Shown here piece after piece: positions 24,297 through 33,171 of a stretch of DNA of 64,000 bases. A model generated the notes under the pieces. The model searched no databases. It was not told the origin of the DNA and worked only from the letters and a program-made list of their open reading frames with translations. The stretch is from assembly GCA_964602485.1 (NCBI GenBank), contig CAZRQU010000001.1, forward strand, positions 80,894 to 144,893. The letters run 5' to 3'. Each line of letters begins with the position of its first letter. Positions within the stretch are counted from its first letter, which is position 1. The position numbers and the translations under genes are program-made. The stretch comes from WJLG01 sp964602485. Lineage in GTDB: Bacteria > Patescibacteriota > Patescibacteriia > Patescibacteriales > WJLG01.

Positions 24297-25682
24297 ATGA
24301 CAAAAGAAAAAACAGGTATAATAAAACAGATCATCGGCGCCGTGGTTGATATACATTTCGAAGAGGATCTACCCGGCATATATTCCGCCCTTGAGGTTAA
24401 GAAAGGTGAGGAAACTTTGGTTTTGGAGGTGCAACAACATAGAGGGTTTAATGTTGTTCGAGCTATAGCTATGGGATCAACCGATGGTTTAAAAAGAGGA
24501 GATAAGGTGATCAATACCAAAAAAGGCATATCAGTCCCGGTGGGGGATAAATGTTTAGGTAGAATATTCAATGTATTAGGTCAAGCAGTCGACGGTGAGG
24601 ATACTCCTAAGACCGATAAGAAATATGAGATACATAGGAAGGCGCCTGATTTTACGGAACAATCGACCAGTGTTGAGGTGCTGGAAACCGGTATCAAAGT
24701 TATAGATCTGATCTGCCCTATAGTCAAAGGTGGAAAAGTCGGTCTTTTTGGAGGTGCCGGTGTTGGTAAAACTGTTATTATTCAGGAATTCATAAATAAT
24801 ATAGCTAAGGCTCATGGTGGTTATTCTGTTTTTGCCGGAGTTGGCGAAAGAACTCGTGAAGGCAATGACTTGTATCATGAAATGAAAGATGGGGGAGTTC
24901 TCGACAAGGTGGCTATGGTCTTCGGGCAGATGAACGAACCGCCGGGGTCAAGGGCTCGTGTAGCTTTGACCGGTCTTTCTATGGCTGAATATTTTCGTGA
25001 TGAACAGAATCAAGACGTGCTTTTCTTTGTTGATAATATCTTTAGGTTCACCCAGGCTGGTTCAGAGGTTTCCACCCTTCTAGGAAGAATGCCTTCTGCG
25101 GTCGGTTATCAACCGACTTTGGCCACTGAAATGGGAGAGTTACAGGAAAGAATAACTTCAACCAATAAAGGATCGATCACTTCCATACAGGCTGTCTATG
25201 TGCCGGCCGACGATCTTACCGATCCGGCTCCGGCTACTACTTTTGCTCACCTTGATTCAACTGTGGTCTTATCCAGAGGCTTGGCTGAATTGGGCATATA
25301 TCCGGCAGTTGATCCGCTTGATTCCTCCTCTACTATTTTGGACCCTAATATAATCGGACAAGAACATTATGAGGTAGCTCGCGGAGTTCAGGTGGTATTA
25401 CAGAGATATAAGGACCTTCAGGATATAATTGCCATTCTTGGTATGGAAGAATTGTCCGATGAGGATAAAATGACCGTTAACCGAGCCAGAAAGATGCAAA
25501 AATTCCTTTCTCAGCCTTTTCATGTAGCTGAGGTGTTCACCGGTCAACCAGGACAATATGTGAAGTTGGCCGATACCATAAAAGGATTCAAAGAGATCCT
25601 GGAAGGTAAACATGATGATAAGTATGAGGATGATTTCTATATGAAGGGAGACATAGGGCAAGTAGGAGGCTCAGAGAAGTAA
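24297..25682 (+). CDS. atpD: F-type ATP synthase subunit beta
   Basis: 461 aa. Catalytic subunit of F1. The P-loop is GGAGVGKTVIIQE. The catalytic Glu lies in GVGERTREGNDLYHEMKDGG, Walker B is DVLFFVDNIFRFTQAGSEVS, and the signature PAVDPLDSSSTILDP is present. The DELSD-type motif appears as GMEELSDEDKM. It lies between atpG and atpC, the normal order. Confidence 0.98.
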   Translation: MTKEKTGIIKQIIGAVVDIHFEEDLPGIYSALEVKKGEETLVLEVQQHRGFNVVRAIAMGSTDGLKRGDKVINTKKGISVPVGDKCLGRIFNVLGQAVDGEDTPKTDKKYEIHRKAPDFTEQSTSVEVLETGIKVIDLICPIVKGGKVGLFGGAGVGKTVIIQEFINNIAKAHGGYSVFAGVGERTREGNDLYHEMKDGGVLDKVAMVFGQMNEPPGSRARVALTGLSMAEYFRDEQNQDVLFFVDNIFRFTQAGSEVSTLLGRMPSAVGYQPTLATEMGELQERITSTNKGSITSIQAVYVPADDLTDPAPATTFAHLDSTVVLSRGLAELGIYPAVDPLDSSSTILDPNIIGQEHYEVARGVQVVLQRYKDLQDIIAILGMEELSDEDKMTVNRARKMQKFLSQPFHVAEVFTGQPGQYVKLADTIKGFKEILEGKHDDKYEDDFYMKGDIGQVGGSEK

Positions 25683-25785
25683 TTTTTAAGAGACCCTGTA
25701 TTAGCGGCTATACAGGATATAATTGTTAAATTGTTATATTGTTTTGAATAGCGGTATAACAATTCAGTAATATAGCAATATAACA

Positions 25786-26223
25786 ATGGATAATAAAATG
25801 ATAAAATTTGAAATAGTCACTCCGGAAAAGCACATATTAAAGGAATATGTTAAGCAGGTTACAGTTCCTACCAGAGAAGGGGATGTGACCATTTTACCAA
25901 AACACACTCCCTTAATATCGACTTTAAGGTCTGGAGTTTTGGAGTTTTCCAAAGAGGACGGCAGTCAAGAGGTGGCTTTTGTTTCCGGAGGATTCTTAGA
26001 GGTTTTGCGGAATAAAGTGGTAGTTTTGGCTGATGCAGCTGAAAGAGCAGAAGAAATAGATGAGGTTAAGGTGACTGAGGCTAGATCGAAAGCAGAGAAA
26101 GAGATGCAGGAGATAAGATCGGATGATAGTGAAAGATTTGCTAATATTAGTTCAAAAATTGAAAGAGAATTGGCCAAGACCAAAGCACTTAAAAGGTGGA
26201 AGTCATTGAAGAACATAAAGTGA
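25786..26223 (+). CDS. atpC: F-type ATP synthase subunit epsilon
   Basis: 145 aa from ATG 25786; an in-frame ATG at 25798 gives the more family-like start MIKFEIVTPEKHIL. The beta-sandwich (VPTREGDVTILPKHTPLISTLRSGVLEF) is followed by a helical C-terminal part (VTEARSKAEKEMQEIRSDD...) that can block rotation in other species. It is the last gene of the operon and is followed by a terminator. Confidence 0.93.
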   Translation: MDNKMIKFEIVTPEKHILKEYVKQVTVPTREGDVTILPKHTPLISTLRSGVLEFSKEDGSQEVAFVSGGFLEVLRNKVVVLADAAERAEEIDEVKVTEARSKAEKEMQEIRSDDSERFANISSKIERELAKTKALKRWKSLKNIK

Positions 26224-26290
26224 TCAAGATCACTTGCCAAAGAGTTTTTTGCGTGCTAGTCTAAATATACAAAATAAACAAAATATTTGA

Positions 26291-26324
26291 AAAGACAGAT
26301 AGCTTTTAAAGCGCTGTCTTTTTT
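26291..26324 (+). terminator. Terminator of the ATP synthase operon
   Basis: AAGACAG (26292-26298) pairs with CTGTCTT (26314-26320), with an inner AGC/GC step and six T in all after the stem. Confidence 0.85.
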
Positions 26325-26351
26325 GTGTTTTTTGACAATTAGGCTTGGCTA

Positions 26352-26380
26352 TTGACAAAAATAGAAAAAAGTGCTACTGT
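26352..26380 (+). promoter_or_regulatory. Likely promoter of the exopolysaccharide locus
   Basis: TTGACA at 26352-26357, 17 bp, TACTGT at 26375-26380, about 45 bases before the Wzz-like start. Confidence 0.55.
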
Positions 26381-26426
26381 CAATAGAATTGATTTTATAA
26401 TTATTTAGAATAGTCAATTGAATAGT

Positions 26427-27218
26427 ATGTTATTGAAGGATTATCTAAAATTGATATTAAGGAAAAAGCAGACACTTGTTTCTATTTTTGTAGCATTTTT
26501 TCTGATAACCAGCTTGATCATAGTTGCTCAACCTCCCAGGTACGGATCTTCCGTGAAGCTTTTGGTGGTGCGTGTCAGTGGAGAAAAGGTTGACCCATAT
26601 GTGGTTTCCAGATCCAACGAGCAATTAAGTGAGCTTTTAGCCAGAATGGTCCATTCTTATACTTTTTTCGAAAAGGTAATGGATTCAGATTTCAATATAA
26701 AGGAGAATTATTTTTCCGGAAGTAAAACTGATCAAATAAAGAAGTGGGAAAGAGCTGTTAATGTCACCACTTTGGCTGACACCGGTTTGATAGAGATAGA
26801 GACATATCATATAGGCAGGAATCAGGCCGAGCAATTGGCTAGAGCTGTCGCTTATACCTTGCAAACCAATCATCAGCTTTATCATGGCTATGGAACTTCT
26901 GTTAGTTTAAGAGAAATAGATACGCCTATAACCTCTAATTATCCTGTTAAGCCTGATCTGGTTATAACCTTATCTTTGACGGTATTTTTGTCTCTTATAT
27001 CTTTTCTTGTTTATATATATACTTTTCCGGAAGAGAAGTATGATATTAGGATCTGGCCGACAAAAAAGGCAACTAAAAAGATAAAAGAACAAAATGATCA
27101 TAATAACTTTATTCATAATGATATAGCGGAAGATGAAGACAGTGATAACGATGATAATGATAGTGATCCGGAAAGTTATTTCCACAAGTCTGGAGATATG
27201 AACAATGTGTTAAGATAA
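26427..27218 (+). CDS. Wzz-like polysaccharide chain-length protein with acidic tail
   Basis: 263 aa from the ATG at 26427 (a TTG at 26418 would add three residues). Two membrane helices flank an external domain: QTLVSIFVAFFLITSLIIV near the N-terminus and LVITLSLTVFLSLISFLVYIY near residue 180. The proline-rich PITSNYPVKPD before the second helix is the Wzz signature. It lacks an attached tyrosine kinase. The cytoplasmic tail is strongly acidic (EDEDSDNDDNDSDPE). In the family this protein sets glycan chain length together with a Wzy polymerase, here the gene at 30714. Confidence 0.8.
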   Translation: MLLKDYLKLILRKKQTLVSIFVAFFLITSLIIVAQPPRYGSSVKLLVVRVSGEKVDPYVVSRSNEQLSELLARMVHSYTFFEKVMDSDFNIKENYFSGSKTDQIKKWERAVNVTTLADTGLIEIETYHIGRNQAEQLARAVAYTLQTNHQLYHGYGTSVSLREIDTPITSNYPVKPDLVITLSLTVFLSLISFLVYIYTFPEEKYDIRIWPTKKATKKIKEQNDHNNFIHNDIAEDEDSDNDDNDSDPESYFHKSGDMNNVLR

Positions 27219-27232
27219 TTGGGTTTTTGAAT

Positions 27233-27257
27233 TCGGACAGGTATCTTCCCTGTCCGA
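27233..27257 (+). promoter_or_regulatory. Nine-base-pair hairpin ahead of the accessory block
   Basis: TCGGACAGG (27233-27241) pairs with CCTGTCCGA (27249-27257) around a 7-nt loop. No T-run follows, so it is not a classical terminator; it may cap the mRNA of the 27330 gene. Confidence 0.5.
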
Positions 27258-27329
27258 GATCAAGGACCTAAAGAAGTTCCTTGAAAGCAACTTACAATAA
27301 AGAAAGAACAACCCAAAAAGGAGGCTCTT

Positions 27330-28922
27330 ATGAAGCCAGTAGTTTTTCTTATGCTTTTCGCGAGCATGTCTTTTGGGGGGATCTTTGGGAATGGGGCGGA
27401 CAAAGCCCTGATCGAAGATCTCTCAACTGATGTTGATTCACTCTCTTCCCAGCTCTCCGATAAGGAGTGGGAGCTTGAATTGGCCGAGGCGGCTAAGAGG
27501 GAAGCTGCGCTGGCCAAGGATCGCCTATTAAGGGAGATCGGTGGTTACAAGACCACTATTGAGTCCCTGCAGGTCTCTTTGGCCGCAAGTGGCCGAGAAT
27601 GCCGAGAGCTTTCGGCTTATGCCAAGCTGCATGAGAAGCGGCAGAAGGTCAGCGTAGTGGAAAGGCTGGGTCTATCTCCGGTTCATAATGGACCTCCGGA
27701 AAGCTACTTGACCGATCCCCGAGTGAAAGCTCGGATCAAGAAGACCATTAAGGCAATGCCGTTGATACCCGAGCTTGAACAAGCGTTCATAGCTCAGGTC
27801 GACACGGCCGCGCCGACTACCGGTAGGCTAGACAATGGGCTATATGAATTCATGGGTTTTTCCAAGTTCAGATACTTGGGTTATACCTATGTAGCCCTGG
27901 ATTCGACTGCTGATGATTATGCCTGGACTTTTCCTCCGGTTGATGCTTGGGGAAGAAAGGCGCAATTGACCATTCCGTGGGCATGTTTTAATCCCACGAT
28001 CAGATGGCTTTTGGCTGACACGGTCATCCAGAGGGATACCGTGAAGGTGGATAGCATAATCGAGATCAGGGTGGAATCACCACCCGATACGGTAGTTAGG
28101 GACAGTATCATCATTGATACCATCTGCCCGCCTCCGGAACCTCCTCAGGATAAGAAGCAAAGTCGTTGTAAATGGGGAGAGCTGTTCATGTGGTTGGGGC
28201 ATTATTCTCCGGTCCCTCATCTTGATGAGGGCAGGGGGGAATTCCTCGGTTCCATGGGAGAGGTCTTCTTCGGATGCAGTCGGACCAATTTTGGCCTTGG
28301 TTATTATGCCAATGGTTGGGACTGGAAGACATATTCCGGCAGATCGAGCGGCTTTGAGGCTGCCGCTGGTCCGGCGCTCAACTTTGCTTGGCGCAGGGCC
28401 AGACTGATGTTGTTTGCGTACTATGACATTGAAGGGTCGTGGTTCGAAAGCGATCATCAGGAGGATGTGTATACGTCCCGCCAGTGGTCTCACTCGGTGT
28501 ATCCGGGCCTGACCTTCAGTGTCTGGTCAGCCGATGGAGACCGGTGGTTCGAGTCTTGGCTGAACTCCCAGATAATGGTTGAGGGCTACAAGCTCTCACA
28601 CGTTGACGGGCAAGTTCAAAGCAGGGAAAATGACCCTGCAAATGACAAGACTTGCATCTTCTTCGGCTCCCGGCTATTTCCGTTTTCGGGATTCGGGGTC
28701 GATAAGAAAATGCACCTTGGCTTTTCGGCCAAGGTGTCCCACACTCTGGAAGATGAGCGGGTAGAGCTGATCCTGGGTCCAGTCATCGACATAAACCATG
28801 TTCTCAAACTCTCCTTTGATTGGAAGGGAACTTTCAATTCTCAGTGGGAGAAAGAGAACGGCAATTCAGTGGGGGTCGTTCTGGATCTGGATGTCGTCAA
28901 TGCAGTCAATCGAAACAGGTAA
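27330..28922 (+). CDS. Secreted coiled-coil protein with beta-barrel-like C-terminal half (unrecognised)
   Basis: 530 aa. A short signal peptide (MKPVVFLMLFASMSFGG) is followed by a coiled coil (about residues 28-90), a mixed domain (about 100-215), and a Thr/Asp/Val-rich spacer (DTVKVDSIIEIRVESPPDTVVRDSIIIDT). The last 260 residues are rich in aromatic residues with alternating polarity (GYYANGWDWKTYSGRSSGFEAAAG; LNFAWRRARLMLFAYYD). This is how outer-membrane-type beta strands look, which is odd if the host has one membrane. A perfect AAAAAGGAGG lies 5 nt before the ATG, and the gene is visibly GC-richer than its neighbours. It probably forms an operon with 28950. No function can be assigned. 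Confidence 0.65.
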   Translation: MKPVVFLMLFASMSFGGIFGNGADKALIEDLSTDVDSLSSQLSDKEWELELAEAAKREAALAKDRLLREIGGYKTTIESLQVSLAASGRECRELSAYAKLHEKRQKVSVVERLGLSPVHNGPPESYLTDPRVKARIKKTIKAMPLIPELEQAFIAQVDTAAPTTGRLDNGLYEFMGFSKFRYLGYTYVALDSTADDYAWTFPPVDAWGRKAQLTIPWACFNPTIRWLLADTVIQRDTVKVDSIIEIRVESPPDTVVRDSIIIDTICPPPEPPQDKKQSRCKWGELFMWLGHYSPVPHLDEGRGEFLGSMGEVFFGCSRTNFGLGYYANGWDWKTYSGRSSGFEAAAGPALNFAWRRARLMLFAYYDIEGSWFESDHQEDVYTSRQWSHSVYPGLTFSVWSADGDRWFESWLNSQIMVEGYKLSHVDGQVQSRENDPANDKTCIFFGSRLFPFSGFGVDKKMHLGFSAKVSHTLEDERVELILGPVIDINHVLKLSFDWKGTFNSQWEKENGNSVGVVLDLDVVNAVNRNR

Positions 28923-28924
28923 GT

Positions 28925-28959
28925 AACTTTCAACCAAAAGGAGGTACCTATGCGTACCA
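28925..28959 (+). promoter_or_regulatory. Leader shared with the 37453 gene: Shine-Dalgarno and start in a small hairpin
   Basis: AACTTTCAACCAAAAGGAGG is followed by TACCT, then ATGCGTACCA. GGTAC and GTACC can pair, placing the start codon in the loop. The same arrangement, with a 2-nt length difference in the A-rich part, precedes the gene at 37453. Confidence 0.75.
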
Positions 28960-29381
28960 ACAGTTTTGTTTCTTTCATGGCCCTTGTTGTTCTTTTCATT
29001 TCCGCTACCATCGTTTCGGCAGCGGATTTCACTGCCCCGGCTGACGGTCGTCACTACGGCGTGACCACCACCGGTATCTATTTCATCTCCCAGGAGATGG
29101 TGGATGCGGTGGAAGGTTCCTCGCCGAAAGTGCGCACTGCCAAGAACGGGTGGATGGATGAGAGCATGACCCTGAATAACGGGTACTATACCTGGGATTC
29201 GGGAGCAATGCTCTCAACCGCTTTTGCCGTGACCTGGTGTGTGAACATCGGTGGGAATCGTTTCCTGCCGCACGCATTGGAGCAGGCGGAGAATCCGGGC
29301 AAGTACATCCGCGAGAACGAAGATATCGTGGAGAACGGGGTCGGAGGTTATAACTTCCGAACCAAGCCTATCAACAAATAG
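28950..29381 (+). CDS. Small secreted protein (unrecognised)
   Basis: 143 aa. The signal peptide is FVSFMALVVLFISATIVSA, with predicted cleavage before ADFTAP. The mature part is about 120 residues, with GVTTTGIYFISQEMVDAVEG and a single Cys (VTWCVNIGG). I do not recognise a family. Its start MRTN, Shine-Dalgarno and 5' leader nearly match those of the lipoprotein at 37453. It lies 27 bases after the 530-aa gene, in the same GC-rich block, and ends in a long double hairpin. Confidence 0.65.
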   Translation: MRTNSFVSFMALVVLFISATIVSAADFTAPADGRHYGVTTTGIYFISQEMVDAVEGSSPKVRTAKNGWMDESMTLNNGYYTWDSGAMLSTAFAVTWCVNIGGNRFLPHALEQAENPGKYIRENEDIVENGVGGYNFRTKPINK

Positions 29382-29402
29382 GTTTGTACTCCCGGCCTTT
29401 AT

Positions 29403-29460
29403 GGGCGCTCCTTCAACAATGCAAAATATCGCATTGTTGCAAAGAGCGCCCTTCTTTTTT
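29403..29460 (+). terminator. Long two-stage hairpin terminator
   Basis: Outer stem GGGCGCTC (29403-29410) with GAGCGCCC (29444-29451); inner stem CAACAATGC (29414-29422) with GCATTGTTG (29431-29439). TTCTTTTTT follows. Confidence 0.9.
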
Positions 29461-29549
29461 ATCTAGTGTTCAAGAAAGATGATCTGAATCATCACATTAT
29501 CCTTTTTGGACATTAACACAAATAAACGATCAGAAAAGGAGAGTGAAAA

Positions 29550-30632
29550 ATGAAGATCTTTAAGATCTTGGGAGTTGTAGTCGTTGTGATCTTGATATTG
29601 GGATGTGCCGGCGGGCATCGAATAAGGCTGCCCGAAAGGCCTAAATTGGCGGTCTATTGGACTTCGCCAGTCATGTCCGAAGCTGAGGCCGACTCTTTGG
29701 CCAGGTTCCATTTGGTGATCGCTGATATGGAGAATTTGGTCAACAATCCCAACAACCTAAAGAGGCTCAAGCGCCGAAATAAGGAGTTGATACTTCTGTG
29801 TTACTCCAATCCGATGGAGATCTGGACCAATGGAGTTCGAAATCGTCCGATACATAAGAAATATCGGCGTTTGATAAAAAATGAGCGACCCGGTTATTTG
29901 TTGGACCAACCTTCGGGGGATCCGGCAATATTTTGGAGAAATATGAGGATGCTTAATCTTTCTTCGTGGTGTCCAGTCGAAAAAGGCGAGAAGTACAGCC
30001 GATTTGCGGCCGAATTCCTCTTGAAAGAGGTGCTTGCCGACCCGATATGGGACGGGTACTTCATGGACAATTGTACTGCTCATATAGCCTGGATAGGCAA
30101 TTATGGGCGAAACAATGGCCTTGATGCCAATAATGACGGACATGTTGATAATTATGATCAGCTGGACCGGGCCTGGAAAGAAGGTGTGAGAGATTTTTTA
30201 ACTCGCATCAGACAAGCTAAGGACAGCTCGTTCATAATGATCGGCAATAAGGGGTCGTTAGCCTTCTTGGATATCGTCGACGGTAAGATGTTCGAAGAGT
30301 TTCCTAATGACTATCTTGGGGATAAGAGAGCAGGAGGCTGGTATCAGTGTTTGGACAATTATGAGCAGATAGGCGATATGTCCATAATCCATGCCCGTCA
30401 AGTGCCCAACAACCCTGAATATCGATCGTTCATTTTGGCCAGTTCTTTGATGGGAGACGGATACTATGCCTATGCTCAAGATTTTTTCCGATACTTTCCT
30501 GAATATGAAGATATCGGAAAGCCGATCGGAGAGATGAGAGAACTTTGTCCCGGATTGTTCGAAAGGAAATTCGAGAACGGCATTGTTAAGGTCTGGCCCG
30601 AAGAAAGGAAGGGCGAGATCGTCCGTTTCTAA
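29550..30632 (+). CDS. Putative lipoprotein of the GHL15 glycoside hydrolase-like family
   Basis: 360 aa. The lipoprotein signal is VVVVVILILGCAGG, with Cys24 in LGC as the likely lipidated residue. The TIM-barrel-like body contains RPKLAVYWTSPV, DLVIADMEN-like ARFHLVIADMENLV, MRMLNLSSW, WDGYFMDNC, DANNDGHVDNYDQLDRAWKEGV and SLMGDGYYAYAQDF. The same motif order occurs in the longer protein at 58460 (WDGVFYDNL, IDNDGQADPQSKIDNEWKEG, TLLGNGYYSFDYG), so the two are paralogues. Families of this type (GHL15/GH114-like) are thought to act on amino-sugar polysaccharides; the surrounding exopolysaccharide genes support that, but no substrate is shown. Shine-Dalgarno AAAAGGAG precedes the start. Confidence 0.75.
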   Translation: MKIFKILGVVVVVILILGCAGGHRIRLPERPKLAVYWTSPVMSEAEADSLARFHLVIADMENLVNNPNNLKRLKRRNKELILLCYSNPMEIWTNGVRNRPIHKKYRRLIKNERPGYLLDQPSGDPAIFWRNMRMLNLSSWCPVEKGEKYSRFAAEFLLKEVLADPIWDGYFMDNCTAHIAWIGNYGRNNGLDANNDGHVDNYDQLDRAWKEGVRDFLTRIRQAKDSSFIMIGNKGSLAFLDIVDGKMFEEFPNDYLGDKRAGGWYQCLDNYEQIGDMSIIHARQVPNNPEYRSFILASSLMGDGYYAYAQDFFRYFPEYEDIGKPIGEMRELCPGLFERKFENGIVKVWPEERKGEIVRF

Positions 30633-30646
30633 CAGTTAATGATCCA

Positions 30647-30687
30647 AAGCGGAGAGGTGTCTAAAAGACCTTCTCCGCTTCTTTTTT
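30647..30687 (+). terminator. Terminator after the GHL15 lipoprotein gene
   Basis: AAGCGGAGAGGT (30647-30658) pairs with ACCTTCTCCGCTT (30668-30680) with one bulge, then C and six T. Confidence 0.88.
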
Positions 30688-30713
30688 GATTTATTTAATG
30701 TTAATATATAGAT

Positions 30714-32093
30714 ATGAATATCTTCACTGAGAGCAAGAAAAATAAGGAATATTTCTTTGTACCCATTATTTTGGGAATTTTAATGCTGTTTTCCGCTTTA
30801 GTATCTCAGATGTATCCGGAATTATCATTGTTGATAATAGTCTCAGTGGCCTTTTTATTTATTTTAAGCGCCAAATTGGAATGGGGTCTTTATTTGATGG
30901 CCTTTTTCCTTCCGGTGATAGATTGGCATTTTATATTTTATAGGTTCGAGATACCATTCATAGATCTTTTGGCATTGCTTGTCCTAACAGCTTTTATAAT
31001 AAGGAAAGCCTATATTCTTTTTTTTGAAAAAGAGGATCTTTCCCTTGTTTGGCCTATATTTTGGCCTTTTGTTTTCTTTTTTTCAGCCATAATGATCTCT
31101 GGAATTTTTTCAGATTATCCCACAAGCAGTGTTTGGTATGGTATTCGCTGGGTATTATTCCCTTATTTAGCCTATGTACTCATGCCGGTCAATATAATAA
31201 AAAAAGGGCAAGTATTGAAAAAGACCTTATTCTTTTTCTTTATTTCCGGAGTGGTCGTTTCTTTAATGGGTATGGCCTCGGTCTTTATAGGTGAGGGGAT
31301 GGAATTCGTAAGAGTCAGACCCTTGGCCATATTCGGTATCTTTCCTTTGGGAGCCAACCATAATCTTATAGCAGAGACTTTGGTAGTGACCTCTTTTTTT
31401 ACTTTGGCTTTTTCTTTGTGGCTAAAGAATGAAAGACTTAAGAAGATCATTAATGTTTTGGTTATTGCCCAAGGAGCGGTTCTTTTGGCGACTTTTTCCA
31501 GAGCGGGTTGGATAGCTTTATTTTGTCAGGTTTTATTCTACTTACTCATAAAAGGGCGGGAGGCTTTTAAGAAAGCTTTACCTGTATTTTTGCTTGTGAT
31601 CATATTGTCTTTCCCTCTTATGGCCTATATGTATAGGTTGCAAAATGAGTATAGTGTTGGGGTTAGTTCTACCGAGAATAGATTATTGATGTATCAAATA
31701 GCTTGGGAAGGATTTAAGGAAAGACCGCTTTTAGGCCAGGGCTCTGGAGATTTTTTAGAGTTGGTCAATCAGAATATACGTTTTCGGGCCCAGTACGGAA
31801 AACCTTTGGATTCTCATGGAGTTTGGCAAAAGGTTTTGGCTGAGAATGGGCTGTTGGGATTGTTCGCTTTTGTTTTTTTGGTATTGGCTATATTCAAGGA
31901 ATTGTCCAGAGAACTTAGGTTAGTAAGGAAGAAAAGGAGAAAGATGCTTTTACTGCTGACCTCTGCCGCTGTTTTGGGGATCTTTGTGATGATATCTTTC
32001 AACACCTCTTACTATAAAGGTAAGTTATTTTTGCCGATCGGTATCAGCTTAGCTATAGTAAATATGATAAAAGAAGAGAGAAATGAAAAATAA
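30714..32093 (+). CDS. Wzy/O-antigen ligase family membrane protein
   Basis: 459 aa, about 11 membrane helices. The Wzy_C loop carries ENRLLMYQIAWEGFKERPLLGQGSGDFL and later KPLDSHGVWQKVLAENGLLGL, the Arg- and His-bearing motifs of the family. It probably polymerises lipid-linked repeat units for the exopolysaccharide, together with the Wzz-like protein at 26427. Its end overlaps the following glycosyltransferase by 11 bases, so translation is coupled. Confidence 0.82.
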   Translation: MNIFTESKKNKEYFFVPIILGILMLFSALVSQMYPELSLLIIVSVAFLFILSAKLEWGLYLMAFFLPVIDWHFIFYRFEIPFIDLLALLVLTAFIIRKAYILFFEKEDLSLVWPIFWPFVFFFSAIMISGIFSDYPTSSVWYGIRWVLFPYLAYVLMPVNIIKKGQVLKKTLFFFFISGVVVSLMGMASVFIGEGMEFVRVRPLAIFGIFPLGANHNLIAETLVVTSFFTLAFSLWLKNERLKKIINVLVIAQGAVLLATFSRAGWIALFCQVLFYLLIKGREAFKKALPVFLLVIILSFPLMAYMYRLQNEYSVGVSSTENRLLMYQIAWEGFKERPLLGQGSGDFLELVNQNIRFRAQYGKPLDSHGVWQKVLAENGLLGLFAFVFLVLAIFKELSRELRLVRKKRRKMLLLLTSAAVLGIFVMISFNTSYYKGKLFLPIGISLAIVNMIKEERNEK

Positions 32094-33171
32094 GATAAAA
32101 ATAATACATATAATACCATCGCTTGATCTTGGCGGAGCCGAGAGATTGTTGTTCGATCTGGTTTCGCGTCTTGATAAGGATATTTTTGATGTTAAAGTGC
32201 TTTGCCTAAAACGGGGTGGACATTTTTCAGACATGATCGAAAGGTCCGGCACCAAGGTGATATTCAGAAACAGGCCTTCTGTCCCTTTGTTTATGGATAT
32301 TGTTTGGTTATTTTCCTTTTTAAAAAAGGAAAGACCGGATATAGTCCATACTCATCTTTTCGGAGCTGATGTCTATGGCCGCTTGGCCGCTCGTTTGGCT
32401 GGTGTACCCAAGGTGGTCTCTACTGAGCATAATTTGAATATTTCTGAGAATTTTTTGAAAAGAATAATGAAAAGAGCGACTTCTTACTTGGCCGATGTAG
32501 TGATCGCTGTTTCAGAGGCAGTGTCAGTTTATGTGCAGAAAAAAGAAGGAGTGGCCAAGAGTAAAGTAAAGGTCATACATAATGGTGTGGCAGTGGATGA
32601 TTTTTTGTATGAAAAAAGGGATTATGATAGTCAAAAATATCCGGTAGTCGGCTTTGTCGGCCGTTTAACCAGGCAAAAAGGAGTGGATATCCTGTTAGAT
32701 GCTTTAGCTAATACTGAATTACCGATCAAGTGTAAGATAGCCGGTGATGGAGAGATGAGCAAGGAATTGAAAAATATTTCTTCTGATAAAGGGCTTGATG
32801 AAAGAGTTCAATTTTTGGGTGGAGTCAATAATGTTCAGGATTTTCTTAAAGCTGTTGATATTTTTGTTTTTCCCTCTCGCTGGGAAGGTTTTGGTATAGC
32901 CTTGGTAGAAGCCGGTCTGTCCGGCTTGCCGGTGATCGTCAGCCGGGTTGACGGCATCAAGGAAATAATAAGTAAAGATAAGGACGGTCTTTTTTTCAAG
33001 ACAGGGGACGCCGACGAGCTTGCCAGAAAATTGGACGATCTTTCTCGCGACAGTAAAAAAAGAAAGACCTTGGGGAATAATCTGCAAAAGAAATGTTTGA
33101 AATATTTTTCTTTAAAGAAGATGATAGAGGAATATCAAGCAGTGTATGAACAGTTGGCTAAAGATATATGA
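32083..33171 (+). CDS. GT4 glycosyltransferase
   Basis: 362 aa with the GT-B fold. The N-terminal domain has HIIPSLDLGGAERLLFDLV and PDIVHTHLFGADVYGRLAARLAG. The C-terminal domain has VVGFVGRLTRQKGVDILLDA and the Ex7E motif in WEGFGIALVEAGLSGLPVIVSR, which binds the nucleotide-sugar donor. It overlaps its neighbours on both sides (11 and 4 bases), marking a tight operon. The donor sugar cannot be told. Confidence 0.9.
   Translation: MKNKIKIIHIIPSLDLGGAERLLFDLVSRLDKDIFDVKVLCLKRGGHFSDMIERSGTKVIFRNRPSVPLFMDIVWLFSFLKKERPDIVHTHLFGADVYGRLAARLAGVPKVVSTEHNLNISENFLKRIMKRATSYLADVVIAVSEAVSVYVQKKEGVAKSKVKVIHNGVAVDDFLYEKRDYDSQKYPVVGFVGRLTRQKGVDILLDALANTELPIKCKIAGDGEMSKELKNISSDKGLDERVQFLGGVNNVQDFLKAVDIFVFPSRWEGFGIALVEAGLSGLPVIVSRVDGIKEIISKDKDGLFFKTGDADELARKLDDLSRDSKKRKTLGNNLQKKCLKYFSLKKMIEEYQAVYEQLAKDI

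Noticed and set aside
27233..27257. Hairpin after the Wzz-like gene as a terminator
   Set aside because: No T-run follows on either strand, so it is listed only as a hairpin of unknown role.
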